Source: JAJZEO01 sp964350315 (GTDB lineage Bacteria > Chlamydiota > Chlamydiia > Chlamydiales > 2-12-FULL-49-11). Taken from it: DNA of 64,000 bases. Numbering within the stretch: the stretch's first letter is position 1; each line of letters opens with the position of its first letter. The notes under the pieces were generated by a model. That model saw only the letters and a program-made list of their open reading frames with translations. It made no database searches and was not told where the DNA came from. The DNA is taken from assembly GCA_964350315.1 (NCBI GenBank), contig CAYGJD010000004.1, positions 1-64,000 of the forward strand, in the 5' to 3' direction. Positions 52,166 through 61,198 of the stretch are shown piece by piece. The position numbers and the translations under genes were made by a program.

Positions 52166-53569
52166 ATGGAAGCTGTTTCTACCAAGACTTTAATTGATTA
52201 TACAACTACTTTAAAAGTGGAGAAATTTCTTCATGACCACACAAAAATCATAAAAATTACGCGAATTGCTTTAGATATTTTGGCCCTCATCACAATTACT
52301 GTTGGTCTTTCTGCTGCAACTATCTCATGGTCTCTTATTGCTTCTGCAAGTATTGTTCTAATCCTTATTGAAATAGCTCATTTTGCCCTTTCATTTTTTG
52401 GGTATCTCTCTGTTACAAGAGCTGACCGCCCTTTTACTGAAAAAACATTTGGCAATTCTCGTATCTATTACAAAGATGAAATCCCCACTCTCGAAATTAA
52501 TGAAAAAACACACAAAGAAGCGGGATATGCTCACGGTTATCTTGCAGGCGAAGGGATTTTACTCATGCTAAAGCGCATGCATTTGATCATCCTCTTTACA
52601 AGCCTGGGGAAGGAGCTTGATCAAATTGTAACCGAGAACTACCAAACCCTTCTTGATAGAATACCAGAAAAATATCTAGAAGAACTTGAAGGCGTTGTTG
52701 AAGGTGCAAATGCACGAAAAAACGAATCTTTTTTTGGGCGTCGACTTCCAGACATCACAATATTAAACTTACTTGCCATACATAATATTTCTTCTCTGTT
52801 TTCTTTAGGAACTTCAATTAAACAGTCCGAACCTCTTGCTGCATGCACAACCATTATTGATTCTGAATCTGTATCAAAAACACCTATTATTGGAAGGAAT
52901 CTTGATTGGATGAGTTACGGAGCACTTGGTAAGACATCCTTAGTAAAACATCAAAAGATTGGAAATGCTGCTAAAATGACTGACATTACATTTGCAGGTT
53001 GCATCGGTACAACTACTGGATTCAACAACACTACAGGTCTCTTTGCAGCTATGAACATCTCATCATTACCCGATGACATAACAGAAAACAATTATATGAT
53101 CTCTCCTCTTTTTTACAATAGATGGGTGCTTGAACAATCGGGTTCCGCAAAAGATGCCTCAAGAAAGCATCTTTTAAGTGAAAGCAATAAACCAGATGTG
53201 CCCTATCATCTGACAATTGCCGACAAAACAGATGCATTTGCTCTGCATTTTTATCAAGGAAGCTTTGGCAATTCAACTACAGTTCGCACATTAGAAGAAA
53301 AACCAATCATTACGCTTAATGCAACATACCAAGAAGATTCTGATCCAACCTTCCCTATCTTCTTTCATGAAGAACGTACAAAAAATTTGGAAACAAGCTG
53401 GGATCATCCCACTAAAGATCAGATTGCAGACATGAAAAGAAGACTTTGCCTCCCCTATGTAAATAATAGTCTTACAATGCACTCAGTGATCTTTTCAGAA
53501 GGAAAACTAATCATGACACTACCAGATAATGGATTTGCAGCTTCAAACAAATGGGTCACCATCAACTAA
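52166..53569 (+). CDS. Membrane-anchored Ntn-hydrolase, acid ceramidase/acyltransferase-like, copy 1
   Basis: A 467-residue protein in two parts. Residues 30-90 hold two hydrophobic helices separated by a very short turn (LDILALITITVGLSAATISW and SIVLILIEIAHFALSFFGYL), with no cleavable signal. From about 110 on it is an Ntn-hydrolase: AGYAHGYLAGE, then the candidate nucleophile Cys227 in AACTTIID followed by GRNLDWM, and GTTTGFNNTTGL. Cys with GRNxDW is shared by acid ceramidase/NAAA, choloylglycine hydrolases and 6-APA acyltransferase (C45). Such enzymes cut themselves before the Cys, which would split the anchor from the catalytic chain. Substrate unknown. The paired helices resemble those of inclusion membrane proteins. 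Confidence 0.7.
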   Translation: MEAVSTKTLIDYTTTLKVEKFLHDHTKIIKITRIALDILALITITVGLSAATISWSLIASASIVLILIEIAHFALSFFGYLSVTRADRPFTEKTFGNSRIYYKDEIPTLEINEKTHKEAGYAHGYLAGEGILLMLKRMHLIILFTSLGKELDQIVTENYQTLLDRIPEKYLEELEGVVEGANARKNESFFGRRLPDITILNLLAIHNISSLFSLGTSIKQSEPLAACTTIIDSESVSKTPIIGRNLDWMSYGALGKTSLVKHQKIGNAAKMTDITFAGCIGTTTGFNNTTGLFAAMNISSLPDDITENNYMISPLFYNRWVLEQSGSAKDASRKHLLSESNKPDVPYHLTIADKTDAFALHFYQGSFGNSTTVRTLEEKPIITLNATYQEDSDPTFPIFFHEERTKNLETSWDHPTKDQIADMKRRLCLPYVNNSLTMHSVIFSEGKLIMTLPDNGFAASNKWVTIN

Positions 53570-53578
53570 GGATTTTTT

Positions 53579-54994
53579 ATGGATTGCTCTCTAGCGCTTG
53601 AAAAAACTGATTACCTCACAAGAATTTATGAATATGCACACAACCATACAAGAGAAATTGAGATCGCACTGCGTATCATTGAAGGAATTGGTGCAGCCTT
53701 TCTTCTTATTGGCTTAGTTGTTTTAGATTCCCACATAATCATTACAATCGCTAGTGGTGTTGCAATTGTTGCGTTTGTTGAAATCACCCTCTTTGCCTTA
53801 GATGTATTAGGCATTCTTGCCATAGATCCTAAGAAACATGTATTTCAAACAATGTCTGTTGGCAATAGCCGTCTATATTATGAAGGCGATCTTCCTGTAT
53901 TAAAAATTCGAGCAGATACCTCTTACGATGCCGGTCATGATCACGGATATCTTGCGGCCCACCAAATTACAAGAGTCATTGCGCGCATGAATGTTCTTTC
54001 TTTTCTCGGCTATATTTCTACAGATAAGAAAATTTTAAAGCAATTAGAGGAAGTGAAAAAAAGCATTCCTAAACAATATATGCAAGAACTACAAGGACTC
54101 GTTGATGGGGTGAATAAAAGGCTTAAAGAAGATTCTTGGTGGCCAAAAAAATACACAATAGAAGATGCAATTAAAATTCACATGCTTCCTGATCTCATGC
54201 ACTTAGCTCTTGCTCCAAACATGTTATTTGGTTGCTCTGCAATTATCGGAAAAGATGAAAAAACTGGGGCAACAGGAGTTGCAAGGAATCTTGATTGGCC
54301 AGGACTTGGAGTCGGCAGGTATACAATACTAAGAGACATTAAGATTGGCGATGGTCCCCAACTTCTCGAGCCAACCATTCCAGGTTGTGTTGGAACAATA
54401 ACAGGACTTAACAAAAAACTCTTCGTTTCAATCAATGTGACAGAACCAAAAAATCGCATTGATGATGTGAAAGTTGGCATTCCCTCTTTATTTTTGAATC
54501 GACTGATTCTTGAAAATTGCGAAACTCTTGCAGATGTAGAGGGATTTATCGATTATTCAAATCCAGAAAAACGTCCAGCAGTACCCTATCACATGTTTGT
54601 TGCTGATCGCGAAGGAGGATCCTTTTATCACTTTCTTCAGGGAGATAAAGGTGAAACATATGTAAGGCCGTATGATAAAGAAGCTGACACCCCCCTTTTT
54701 ACTTTAAATTGTCGACACGCAACAGATCAAATGCCTACTACCGCAAACACGATGTACTACGGTTCAACACGTTTTACTAACATCCAACAAGTTTGGAAAA
54801 AAAGCTCTCACCTCCCCCTTTCTGAGAGACTAAAACTTGTTGTAAAAGCTCCTGGAGTGAATAATCCCATGACAGTGCACTCAATTTTATGGATGAAAGA
54901 TCACTTAATCATTTCATTCGACAACTCGTTTGCTGCAACGGGCCAAAAATGTGTTGTTTTCCTCGACCAACAATTTGAAAATCGAGAAAATTAA
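53579..54994 (+). CDS. Membrane-anchored Ntn-hydrolase, acid ceramidase/acyltransferase-like, copy 2
   Basis: A tandem paralogue (471 residues) of the preceding gene, 9 bp downstream with AAGGA as ribosome site. It repeats the layout: two hydrophobic helices with a short turn (about 30-85), AGHDHGYLAAHQ, the candidate nucleophile Cys219 in FGCSAIIGK, ARNLDWPGLG, and GTITGLNKKLFVSINVTEP. The two proteins differ at most positions but keep the Ntn motifs, so the duplication is old and both copies look active. C-terminal NPMTVHSILW and NSFAATGQKCVVFL match the end of copy 1. Confidence 0.7.
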   Translation: MDCSLALEKTDYLTRIYEYAHNHTREIEIALRIIEGIGAAFLLIGLVVLDSHIIITIASGVAIVAFVEITLFALDVLGILAIDPKKHVFQTMSVGNSRLYYEGDLPVLKIRADTSYDAGHDHGYLAAHQITRVIARMNVLSFLGYISTDKKILKQLEEVKKSIPKQYMQELQGLVDGVNKRLKEDSWWPKKYTIEDAIKIHMLPDLMHLALAPNMLFGCSAIIGKDEKTGATGVARNLDWPGLGVGRYTILRDIKIGDGPQLLEPTIPGCVGTITGLNKKLFVSINVTEPKNRIDDVKVGIPSLFLNRLILENCETLADVEGFIDYSNPEKRPAVPYHMFVADREGGSFYHFLQGDKGETYVRPYDKEADTPLFTLNCRHATDQMPTTANTMYYGSTRFTNIQQVWKKSSHLPLSERLKLVVKAPGVNNPMTVHSILWMKDHLIISFDNSFAATGQKCVVFLDQQFENREN

Positions 54995-55133
54995 ACTGTT
55001 GTTTTTTTTCCTCTCTCGCAATTCTCATTGTAAAAGAGTTAGTGTTTCCGATTTTTTTTTTTGATGGAAAACTCTTGTTTTCTTTTTCCTCTCGGTGGTA
55101 GTCTTTGATCATAAATAACACTTGTTGAACGTT

Positions 55134-55161
55134 TTGTGGGAAGATTGTTGATAACTATATT
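55134..55161 (+). promoter_or_regulatory. Possible dnaA promoter with a DnaA-box-like site
   Basis: TTGTGG (55134-55139), 16 bp, TATATT (55156-55161). Between them, at 55146-55154, the minus strand reads TTATCAACA, one mismatch from the DnaA box TTATCCACA. Confidence 0.35.
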
Positions 55162-55246
55162 CGAAGTTCTCATCTCCATAAAGCTGAACAATCCAAGTTA
55201 CGTTTAACGTTTTTTTTAGCCACAACTGCACCAAGGAATATGTTTC

Positions 55247-56602
55247 ATGTTGACCAAGAATGAACCAAAAGGTTGGACCGATTTTATCGAGTTTATCCAA
55301 GATAAGTGCTCTGCTGCAGAGTTTCAAAATTGGATCAAGCCAGTTAAAGTTGCAAGGTCATCAGATAGTGAAATTTGTCTCGAAGTGCCAAACATTTTTG
55401 TTCAAGAGTATCTACTCGACAACTACAGTCGTGAGCTCACTACATTTGTCCCAACAAAAGAAAACGGGGAACCCGCTCTTTCTTTCATTTTTTCTGACAA
55501 AAGGGCAGCCCCTGAAGAAAAAGAGGCTGAAGAAAAAGATGATGACCCATATTTTTCTAACATCGAAGAGGAACCTAGATATAATCTCAACCTCAACCAT
55601 AGTTATACATTTTCTCACTTCATTGAAGGTCCATCAAATCAATTTGTGAAGTCAGCAGCTCTTGGCGTTGCTATGCGTCCAGGTAAATCTTACAACCCTC
55701 TCTTTATTCACGGTGGTGTAGGACTTGGAAAAACTCACCTACTCCATAGCATTGCTCACCTTGTAAAAGAAAAGCACCGCAAGGTACGCGTTCAATGTAT
55801 TACTACAGAAGCGTTTATTAATGATTTGGTAGCTAATTTAAAGAACAAGTCTGTTGACCAAATGAAGCGTTATTACCGCAATCTTGACATACTACTAGTC
55901 GATGATATTCAATTCCTACAAAGCCGTTTAAATTTTGAAGAAGAATTTTGTAATACTTTCGAAGCACTGATCAATCAAAACAAACAAATAGTAATCTCAT
56001 CTGATAAGCCACCTAGTGCTTTGAAACTATCAGAGCGCTTAATAGCCCGTATGGAATGGGGTCTTGTCGCAAATATCGGTATTCCAGACCTTGAAACCAG
56101 AGTTGCAATTATTCAATATAAGGCTGAATTACGTGGTCTAAAAATCCCAAGCAAAGTTGCCTTCTTTATTGCAGAGCACATTTTCAATAACGTCAGACAG
56201 CTTGAAGGGGCAATCAATCGTCTCGGTGCCTACAAGAGCATTCTTAAAGAAGAAGTCACACAAGACATGGTTGAAAATACTTTAGGAGAACTCCTGTCGT
56301 ATGTTCCTCATAAAAAAGTTACTGTAGAAAATATTTTAAAAAGCGTCGCTTCTATGTTCAATGTTCGTGTTCAAGATCTCCGCGGAAGCAAGAGAAACAA
56401 AGAAATCGCCTTCCCAAGACAAGTGGCTATGTATTTAGCAAAAGAACTTATCAATGAATCCCTCATGAAGCTAGCCTCCTCCTTTGGTGGCAAGACTCAC
56501 TCAACACTTCTTCATTCATGGAATAAAATTAAAAATCAGATTGAACAGGATGAAACTTTAAGACGTCAGATTCATATGACAAAACAAAATTTGGAAGCTT
56601 AA
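55247..56602 (+). CDS. dnaA: Chromosomal replication initiator DnaA
   Basis: A complete 451-residue DnaA. Domain I is at the N-terminus (KNEPKGWTDFIEFIQDKCSA), domain II is an acidic linker (EEKEAEEKDDD), and the AAA+ domain has Walker A GGVGLGKTHLLHS, Walker B DILLVDDIQFL and sensor 1 IVISSDKPPS. Domain IV carries the DNA-binding helix with SFGGKTHSTLLHSWNKI. The ATG at 55247 has AAGGA 9 nt upstream. Context after the CT273/CT274-like genes matches the second dnaA of Chlamydia (CT275), so another dnaA may exist elsewhere. Confidence 0.97.
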   Translation: MLTKNEPKGWTDFIEFIQDKCSAAEFQNWIKPVKVARSSDSEICLEVPNIFVQEYLLDNYSRELTTFVPTKENGEPALSFIFSDKRAAPEEKEAEEKDDDPYFSNIEEEPRYNLNLNHSYTFSHFIEGPSNQFVKSAALGVAMRPGKSYNPLFIHGGVGLGKTHLLHSIAHLVKEKHRKVRVQCITTEAFINDLVANLKNKSVDQMKRYYRNLDILLVDDIQFLQSRLNFEEEFCNTFEALINQNKQIVISSDKPPSALKLSERLIARMEWGLVANIGIPDLETRVAIIQYKAELRGLKIPSKVAFFIAEHIFNNVRQLEGAINRLGAYKSILKEEVTQDMVENTLGELLSYVPHKKVTVENILKSVASMFNVRVQDLRGSKRNKEIAFPRQVAMYLAKELINESLMKLASSFGGKTHSTLLHSWNKIKNQIEQDETLRRQIHMTKQNLEA

Positions 56603-56629
56603 ATTAGAAGCTCTAACAATGCAGCCTAA

Positions 56630-56658
56630 TTGCAACTAATCCTTACTGAGGGTATAAT
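56630..56658 (+). promoter_or_regulatory. Promoter of the membrane protein at 56687
   Basis: TTGCAA (56630-56635), exactly 17 bp, TATAAT (56653-56658), 28 nt before the ATG. Confidence 0.7.
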
Positions 56659-56686
56659 TATATACAATTAACTCTAAGGATTAGTT

Positions 56687-57208
56687 ATGATCAATGAATT
56701 GCAAACTAAATTTTTTACAGATCATAATCCAACTGGTTTTGCACTACCGGAAGCTTTTAGTCTTACATCGCAATATACCAAAGATTGGCGTCTTGATGTA
56801 AATCCTCTTTCTTTCTTTGTTTCAATAAGTTTCTTTGCGTTTAATCTGATCGCAAACGCTCACAACAAAATTCTCTCATCAAACCAACCAAATGCCGCAA
56901 AGTTTGCTGAAGTTTTTGCACTATCAGCAATATCAACAGTGGGAATAACTCTTCTTGCCACTATAGAATCCATCATACGCCTTGTTCCTGGCATATTAGG
57001 ACTTCTATATCTTTATGCATGCGTTGATCCCAAAGAAGATATAAAAATGCGCGAATCCTCAACCCTTGAGAACATTGCAAGTTTTCTTTATATTGGGGAA
57101 GTCATCTCATTTGGAACACTACTAACTGCTGCAACATCGGGTTACCACATGCTAACGGAAAATAGCCTCTATAACATAGATAAACATTTCTATTTTGATG
57201 GTAGTTAG
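56687..57208 (+). CDS. Unknown small membrane protein
   Basis: A 173-residue protein I do not recognise. It has hydrophobic segments near residues 45-62 (LSFFVSISFFAFNLIANA), 80-115 (two helices, ALSAISTVGITLLATIESII and RLVPGILGLLYLYACV) and 135-152. No signal peptide. A near-consensus promoter and an AAGGATT ribosome site support it as a real gene. It stands alone and converges on the glycosyltransferase array with 4 bp between stop codons. The helix pair with a short turn would suit an inclusion-membrane-type protein, which is only a suggestion. Confidence 0.7.
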   Translation: MINELQTKFFTDHNPTGFALPEAFSLTSQYTKDWRLDVNPLSFFVSISFFAFNLIANAHNKILSSNQPNAAKFAEVFALSAISTVGITLLATIESIIRLVPGILGLLYLYACVDPKEDIKMRESSTLENIASFLYIGEVISFGTLLTAATSGYHMLTENSLYNIDKHFYFDGS

Positions 57209-57212
57209 AACC

Positions 57213-58229
57213 TTAGACTGATATTTCGATTTGATTCGCTAGATTAATCAACCTAACCTCTTCTAGATTTAATTTTCGCGTTGATCTCTCTTTACTTCTT
57301 TCTAGCAAGGATGACTTAGATGAAAGTTTCTTAGGTCTTTTTTGCTGATAAAATATTTTTCCATCAACGATTTGCATTAATCTGATTTTAGCGACCTTAA
57401 AAGGAAGAAATCCCGAAACTTGATCAATCACCTTACAGGGAATAGTTTCATTAAAATGGTAGGGCTCATTTGCCATCTCCATCCCCATCCAATATGTCTC
57501 TTTATCCCCCCAAACATATTTATAGGTCTCTTTATATCGTCTATTCAATTCTTGGATGTTTTTAAGACCTTCTACATGTCTTTTTTTATCAATGACTACA
57601 CACCCTGATTCTTGATGTTCTGAGGGAAAAGGGTTTAATGTTGATGGTTCATTCTCTTGCCAATATATTTTCCATTTATCAGGAAAATATGAACTTGGTT
57701 CTTTTATCAAAGAAGTAAAAAGTGCTTTTCTTGCTCTATAATAGGAACTAAGACCACCATGATAAAGCCTTCCTGAAACTCTTGGATACCCGAAGAAATT
57801 ATAGCTTTCCTGATCACAGAAAAAAAACGCTCCTGTCCTGACGTACCCTTCATGATGAAACAATTTTTCAGGATCCTCATAAAAGATTAAATCTGCATCC
57901 ATAATAATCACTTCATCAAAATTTGAGACCTGAGGCAGATACCCTTTTATTTGAAATCCTCGAAAATGATTTGCTGGCATATCAATGACTGATACGATGT
58001 CATGAATTGACACTCCATCATATTGCAAAAGTCTTGCTATGCTTTTCTCTGAGATTTCATCTCCAGCATGCCAAACTTCTATTGGAAGTTTACACTTAAT
58101 TTCCTTCCTAAGAAATTCAAGTGAAATCAAAAGATCTGGCACATATCGATCACAGACAGCTATTACGATTCCGCGCGTTGCTTGAAGCTGAAAAAAAAAG
58201 AGAACAAAGAGGCAAATATATTTTCTCAT
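57213..58229 (-). CDS. Exported GT71/MNN1-like glycosyltransferase, paralogue 1
   Basis: A 338-residue protein with a signal peptide (about residues 1-18). The mature part opens with the array's hallmark TRGIVIAVCDRY, then KLPIEVWHAGDEIS (48-60), GFQIKGYLP and the metal/nucleotide-sugar motif IIMDADLIF (DAD at 111-113). Further on come YVRTGAFFF, SEHQESGCVVIDKKRH (203-218) and GDKETYWMGMEMANEPY (from 241). The order and wording match the Mannosyl_trans3 family of fungal alpha-mannosyltransferases (GT71: MNN1, MNN2), recognised by eye. All key residues look intact. It is the last gene of the array and follows paralogue 2 after 44 bp. Confidence 0.8.
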   Translation of the reverse strand: MRKYICLFVLFFFQLQATRGIVIAVCDRYVPDLLISLEFLRKEIKCKLPIEVWHAGDEISEKSIARLLQYDGVSIHDIVSVIDMPANHFRGFQIKGYLPQVSNFDEVIIMDADLIFYEDPEKLFHHEGYVRTGAFFFCDQESYNFFGYPRVSGRLYHGGLSSYYRARKALFTSLIKEPSSYFPDKWKIYWQENEPSTLNPFPSEHQESGCVVIDKKRHVEGLKNIQELNRRYKETYKYVWGDKETYWMGMEMANEPYHFNETIPCKVIDQVSGFLPFKVAKIRLMQIVDGKIFYQQKRPKKLSSKSSLLERSKERSTRKLNLEEVRLINLANQIEISV

Positions 58230-58273
58230 AGAGATAAATTATCATAACGTTTGTGTTCTTTCATAGAGACAAT

Positions 58274-59338
58274 TTAGTCAAATTTATCTTTTCCCATTCC
58301 AAACATATTTACATAGAATCGTATCTTCTCAAGGGAATCTATATCTTTTTCTGATATTAAATTCACTTCTTCTCCATTGTAGGATTTATATATAGGTTTG
58401 TTTCCAAGAGGTATCGGTTTTTTTTGGAACCAAAAAAGTTCCCCACCGATAAGGTGGGCTAGACGAATCTTCTGCCTTATAATTCCGTATATAATCCATT
58501 TTCCTTTTATTTTCTTAGGGAGCTCTAGGTTAAAAGAATAAGGTTCTTTTGCTATTTCCATTCCAAGCCAAAACGTTTCCTTATCTCCATGAACATATAA
58601 ATAAGTTTCTTTATGGTTCTTGTTCAAAGTAAATATTTCTTCTACCCCTCTTCTATGCCTATCCTTATCAATGACAACAACGCCTGCTTCTTGATAGTGA
58701 ATGAGAAATGGATTTTCAATTGTTGGATTCGCCTCTTCCCAAAAAAATGTCATATCTTGAGGGATATATTGACTCGGTGAATCAATTAATCTTCGAAAAT
58801 ATTCACGTCTTTTGAAATAACACTCTATAAACCCATATTTCCAGTAGCTACACCCCTTTTCTGACTCACCAGTATTATCCTCTAAACCAGAAAATCCCTT
58901 TATAGGGTGATCTCTAAAAAACAAAGCACCAGTTTTTATGTAATCAGGATTGGAAAAGAGTTTTATAGGATCTTGTGCAAAATAGACATCTGCATCAGCA
59001 ATCATTACCTCGTCAAAATTCGATCCCTTTAACATGTAGGCTTTAATTTGAAATCCCCAATAATCTTTTGCTTCACCTCCAAAAACATCAACCACATCAT
59101 GAAAAGTTACATTTCCAAATCTGCTTAATAGATCTTTGTTTTTTTGAGACAACTCATCTCCAGAATACCAAATTTCAATAGGAAGTTCACTTTTTTGCTC
59201 TAAGCGCAGATAGGCTAAACTTGGCAAAAAAAATCCTGAATAATAATCGTTACATGCAACAACAATTCCTTTTGAAGCAAATAGCTGCAAATTAATTATA
59301 AGAAAAAAGAAAGATAAGCGGACTAAAAATTGAAGCAT
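58274..59338 (-). CDS. Exported GT71/MNN1-like glycosyltransferase, paralogue 2
   Basis: A 354-residue paralogue with signal peptide (to about 21), SKGIVVACNDYY, ELPIEIWYSGDELSQK, GFQIKAYML, DAD at 115-117 (MIADADVYFAQDP), YIKTGALFF, HYQEAGVVVIDKDRHRRG and GDKETFWLGMEIAKEPY. It differs from paralogue 1 by an insert after the DxD strand (SGLEDNTGESEKGCSYWKYG). An AAGGAAA site precedes the ATG, which lies 16 bp inside paralogue 3. Likely active; donor and acceptor unknown. Confidence 0.8.
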   Translation of the reverse strand: MLQFLVRLSFFFLIINLQLFASKGIVVACNDYYSGFFLPSLAYLRLEQKSELPIEIWYSGDELSQKNKDLLSRFGNVTFHDVVDVFGGEAKDYWGFQIKAYMLKGSNFDEVMIADADVYFAQDPIKLFSNPDYIKTGALFFRDHPIKGFSGLEDNTGESEKGCSYWKYGFIECYFKRREYFRRLIDSPSQYIPQDMTFFWEEANPTIENPFLIHYQEAGVVVIDKDRHRRGVEEIFTLNKNHKETYLYVHGDKETFWLGMEIAKEPYSFNLELPKKIKGKWIIYGIIRQKIRLAHLIGGELFWFQKKPIPLGNKPIYKSYNGEEVNLISEKDIDSLEKIRFYVNMFGMGKDKFD

Positions 59339-60105
59339 TTAATTTTCCTTTCGTAAAACGGTTTTCCTGCTAAATATTGCATGTAAGTTATTTGATCTTC
59401 AAATTCTTTCCAGAAAGCAAAAGTAAAATTCGTGTGGTATTTGACCTTCAAGCTTTCTAAACTTAGCCAAATGTTCTCAATTACATTTAAATCAACCAAT
59501 GATACATCTTTAAAGTATTGCTGACTAATGCAAAGTGTTTCTTCGTGGATGTGCTTATTTATAAATAAACACGCCCCATCAAACGGAATTTTCCTGTGTT
59601 TTTTTAATAATTGTCTTTGACCTTGAAGGTCTCTAAATTCTTCTGGAGTATAGATAGATAGATTTTCAAGCAAGGGCTTCAACCGCTTTTTACACTTACT
59701 TTTCCTTTTTTTGTTTATCTTAATTTCTCCGAAAGGATATCGAAAGAAAAAAACACCCGTTTTTTTATACATGGTATGAGTAAAAACAACATTCGGATCT
59801 TGAAAAAAGATTAAACCAGGTTTAAAGAGACACACTTCACTAAAGCAACTTTCATGCAAAGCTTCTAATTCATGTATATGATTGAAGAACCTAACCTTTA
59901 CCATTGGATTACTACAAACAAATGAAACATCATCATCTAACCAAACTTCAATCGGTAGTGAGCTTTTAAGAACATCATAGAGGTAATAGAGAGACTCTTG
60001 AAGAAGTTTAATTTCCTCTTTTGAGCAAACAACAACACATCCCCTAGTTTCTTGGCCAAACAATTGAGTTTGTAAAATCACCAAAAAATAGAGCCAAACT
60101 CTCAT
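59323..60105 (-). CDS. Degenerate GT71-like paralogue 3, DxD lost
   Basis: A short (260-residue) member with signal peptide and the shared opening TRGCVVVCSKE and SLPIEVWLDDDV. At the catalytic position the array's MDAD is replaced by KPG (95-97, VCLFKPGLIFFQDP), although the flanking strand and YKKTGVFFFRYP remain. The later blocks are also worn: FDGACLFINKHIHE for SEHQESGCVVIDKKRH, and VIENIWLSL for GDKETYWMGM. It has kept an open frame, coupled start (ATGA overlap with paralogue 4) and export signal, so it may be a non-catalytic partner or binding protein rather than a decaying gene. Confidence 0.7.
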   Translation of the reverse strand: MRVWLYFLVILQTQLFGQETRGCVVVCSKEEIKLLQESLYYLYDVLKSSLPIEVWLDDDVSFVCSNPMVKVRFFNHIHELEALHESCFSEVCLFKPGLIFFQDPNVVFTHTMYKKTGVFFFRYPFGEIKINKKRKSKCKKRLKPLLENLSIYTPEEFRDLQGQRQLLKKHRKIPFDGACLFINKHIHEETLCISQQYFKDVSLVDLNVIENIWLSLESLKVKYHTNFTFAFWKEFEDQITYMQYLAGKPFYERKIKCFNF

Positions 60106-61160
60106 AATACGTTATTGATCGACTCAGTTACAAAATACATCTCATTCATCAGTTCGATCTCCTCATTGCTTAAGGGGGTGCACCAATTTAAATGATTTAG
60201 AACTTCTTCTGGGTGATTTGGCTGATTTGTTTCATAAAATTGAGGTTCTTTGATAGGTTGTTTGATCTTTTTTTGTTGATAAAACATTTTTCCATCTACA
60301 AATTGCACAAGATCTATTCTATTCTTAGGCGTATTCTTGTTTGGAAAATAGGCTTTGGGGTATTCCTTATTCATATAATACGGTTCATTAGCTAATTCAA
60401 AACCAAGCCAGTAGGTTTCTTTATCTCCCCAAAAAAGGGTGTAAATATATTGATAATCTTGGTTCAACTCCAAAATTTTCTGAATTCCCTGTTTATGTCT
60501 TATTCTATGAACTAAAACACATCCAGATTCTCCATGTTCTATCTGAATCAAGTTTTCTTGAGTTGGATTAATAAAAGGATCCCAATAATGTGACCACTCC
60601 TCTGGGATGAAGGTACTTGGTTGAAGAAGAACTTTGTTTAGATACTTTTTGCGCAAAAAATAATAACGGTGATTATAGAGTTTTTTATACCGCCCTTTAA
60701 TCACTCCACCTTGCGTACTCCAGCCTTGATCTCTAAAAAGAAAAGTCCCCGTTTCTATATATTTTGGATGTTCAAATAAAACTTCTGGATTTTGAAAAAA
60801 ATAAACGTCTGCATCAATAATCATCGCCTCTTCAAAATAAGTTAGAGCTAACGCGGCACCCTTTATTTGGTATCCTTGATAAAACGATGGATTCATTCCT
60901 GTGGCCACCGAAACATCTCTAAATGAGATTGGCGCAAATCTCTTCAATACTTCTTTTGATCCATCACTAAGTTCATTCCCTGAATGCCAGATTTCTATCG
61001 GTAAAGAGCAACCATGTGCCCCTCTTAAATTCTGAAGATTAGAAACAGCATATTTCATATATTTATCATTACATGCCATAAGAATCCCTCTGTCTGCATG
61101 CCCCATCACTGGCAATAAAACAACAAAAAGAGCACAATAAGCTTTTATTATAAAATTCAT
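60102..61160 (-). CDS. Exported GT71/MNN1-like glycosyltransferase, paralogue 4
   Basis: I start it at the ATG at 61160, which has GAGGGAG upstream and gives a proper signal peptide (MNFIIKAYCALFVVLLPVMG); an in-frame start at 61199 would add 13 residues in front. The 352-residue protein keeps ADRGILMACNDKY, SLPIEIWHSGNELS, GYQIKGAAL, DAD at 116-118 (MIIDADVYFFQNP), YIETGTFLFRDQ, EHGESGCVLVHRIRHKQG and GDKETYWLGFELANEPY. It looks active. Its long C-terminal tail (about 45 residues after the last conserved block) is acidic and not shared. Confidence 0.8.
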   Translation of the reverse strand: MNFIIKAYCALFVVLLPVMGHADRGILMACNDKYMKYAVSNLQNLRGAHGCSLPIEIWHSGNELSDGSKEVLKRFAPISFRDVSVATGMNPSFYQGYQIKGAALALTYFEEAMIIDADVYFFQNPEVLFEHPKYIETGTFLFRDQGWSTQGGVIKGRYKKLYNHRYYFLRKKYLNKVLLQPSTFIPEEWSHYWDPFINPTQENLIQIEHGESGCVLVHRIRHKQGIQKILELNQDYQYIYTLFWGDKETYWLGFELANEPYYMNKEYPKAYFPNKNTPKNRIDLVQFVDGKMFYQQKKIKQPIKEPQFYETNQPNHPEEVLNHLNWCTPLSNEEIELMNEMYFVTESINNVL

Positions 61161-61198
61161 CACTCCCTCATTTTTTAAATTTTTATTAAAAAGAATCA

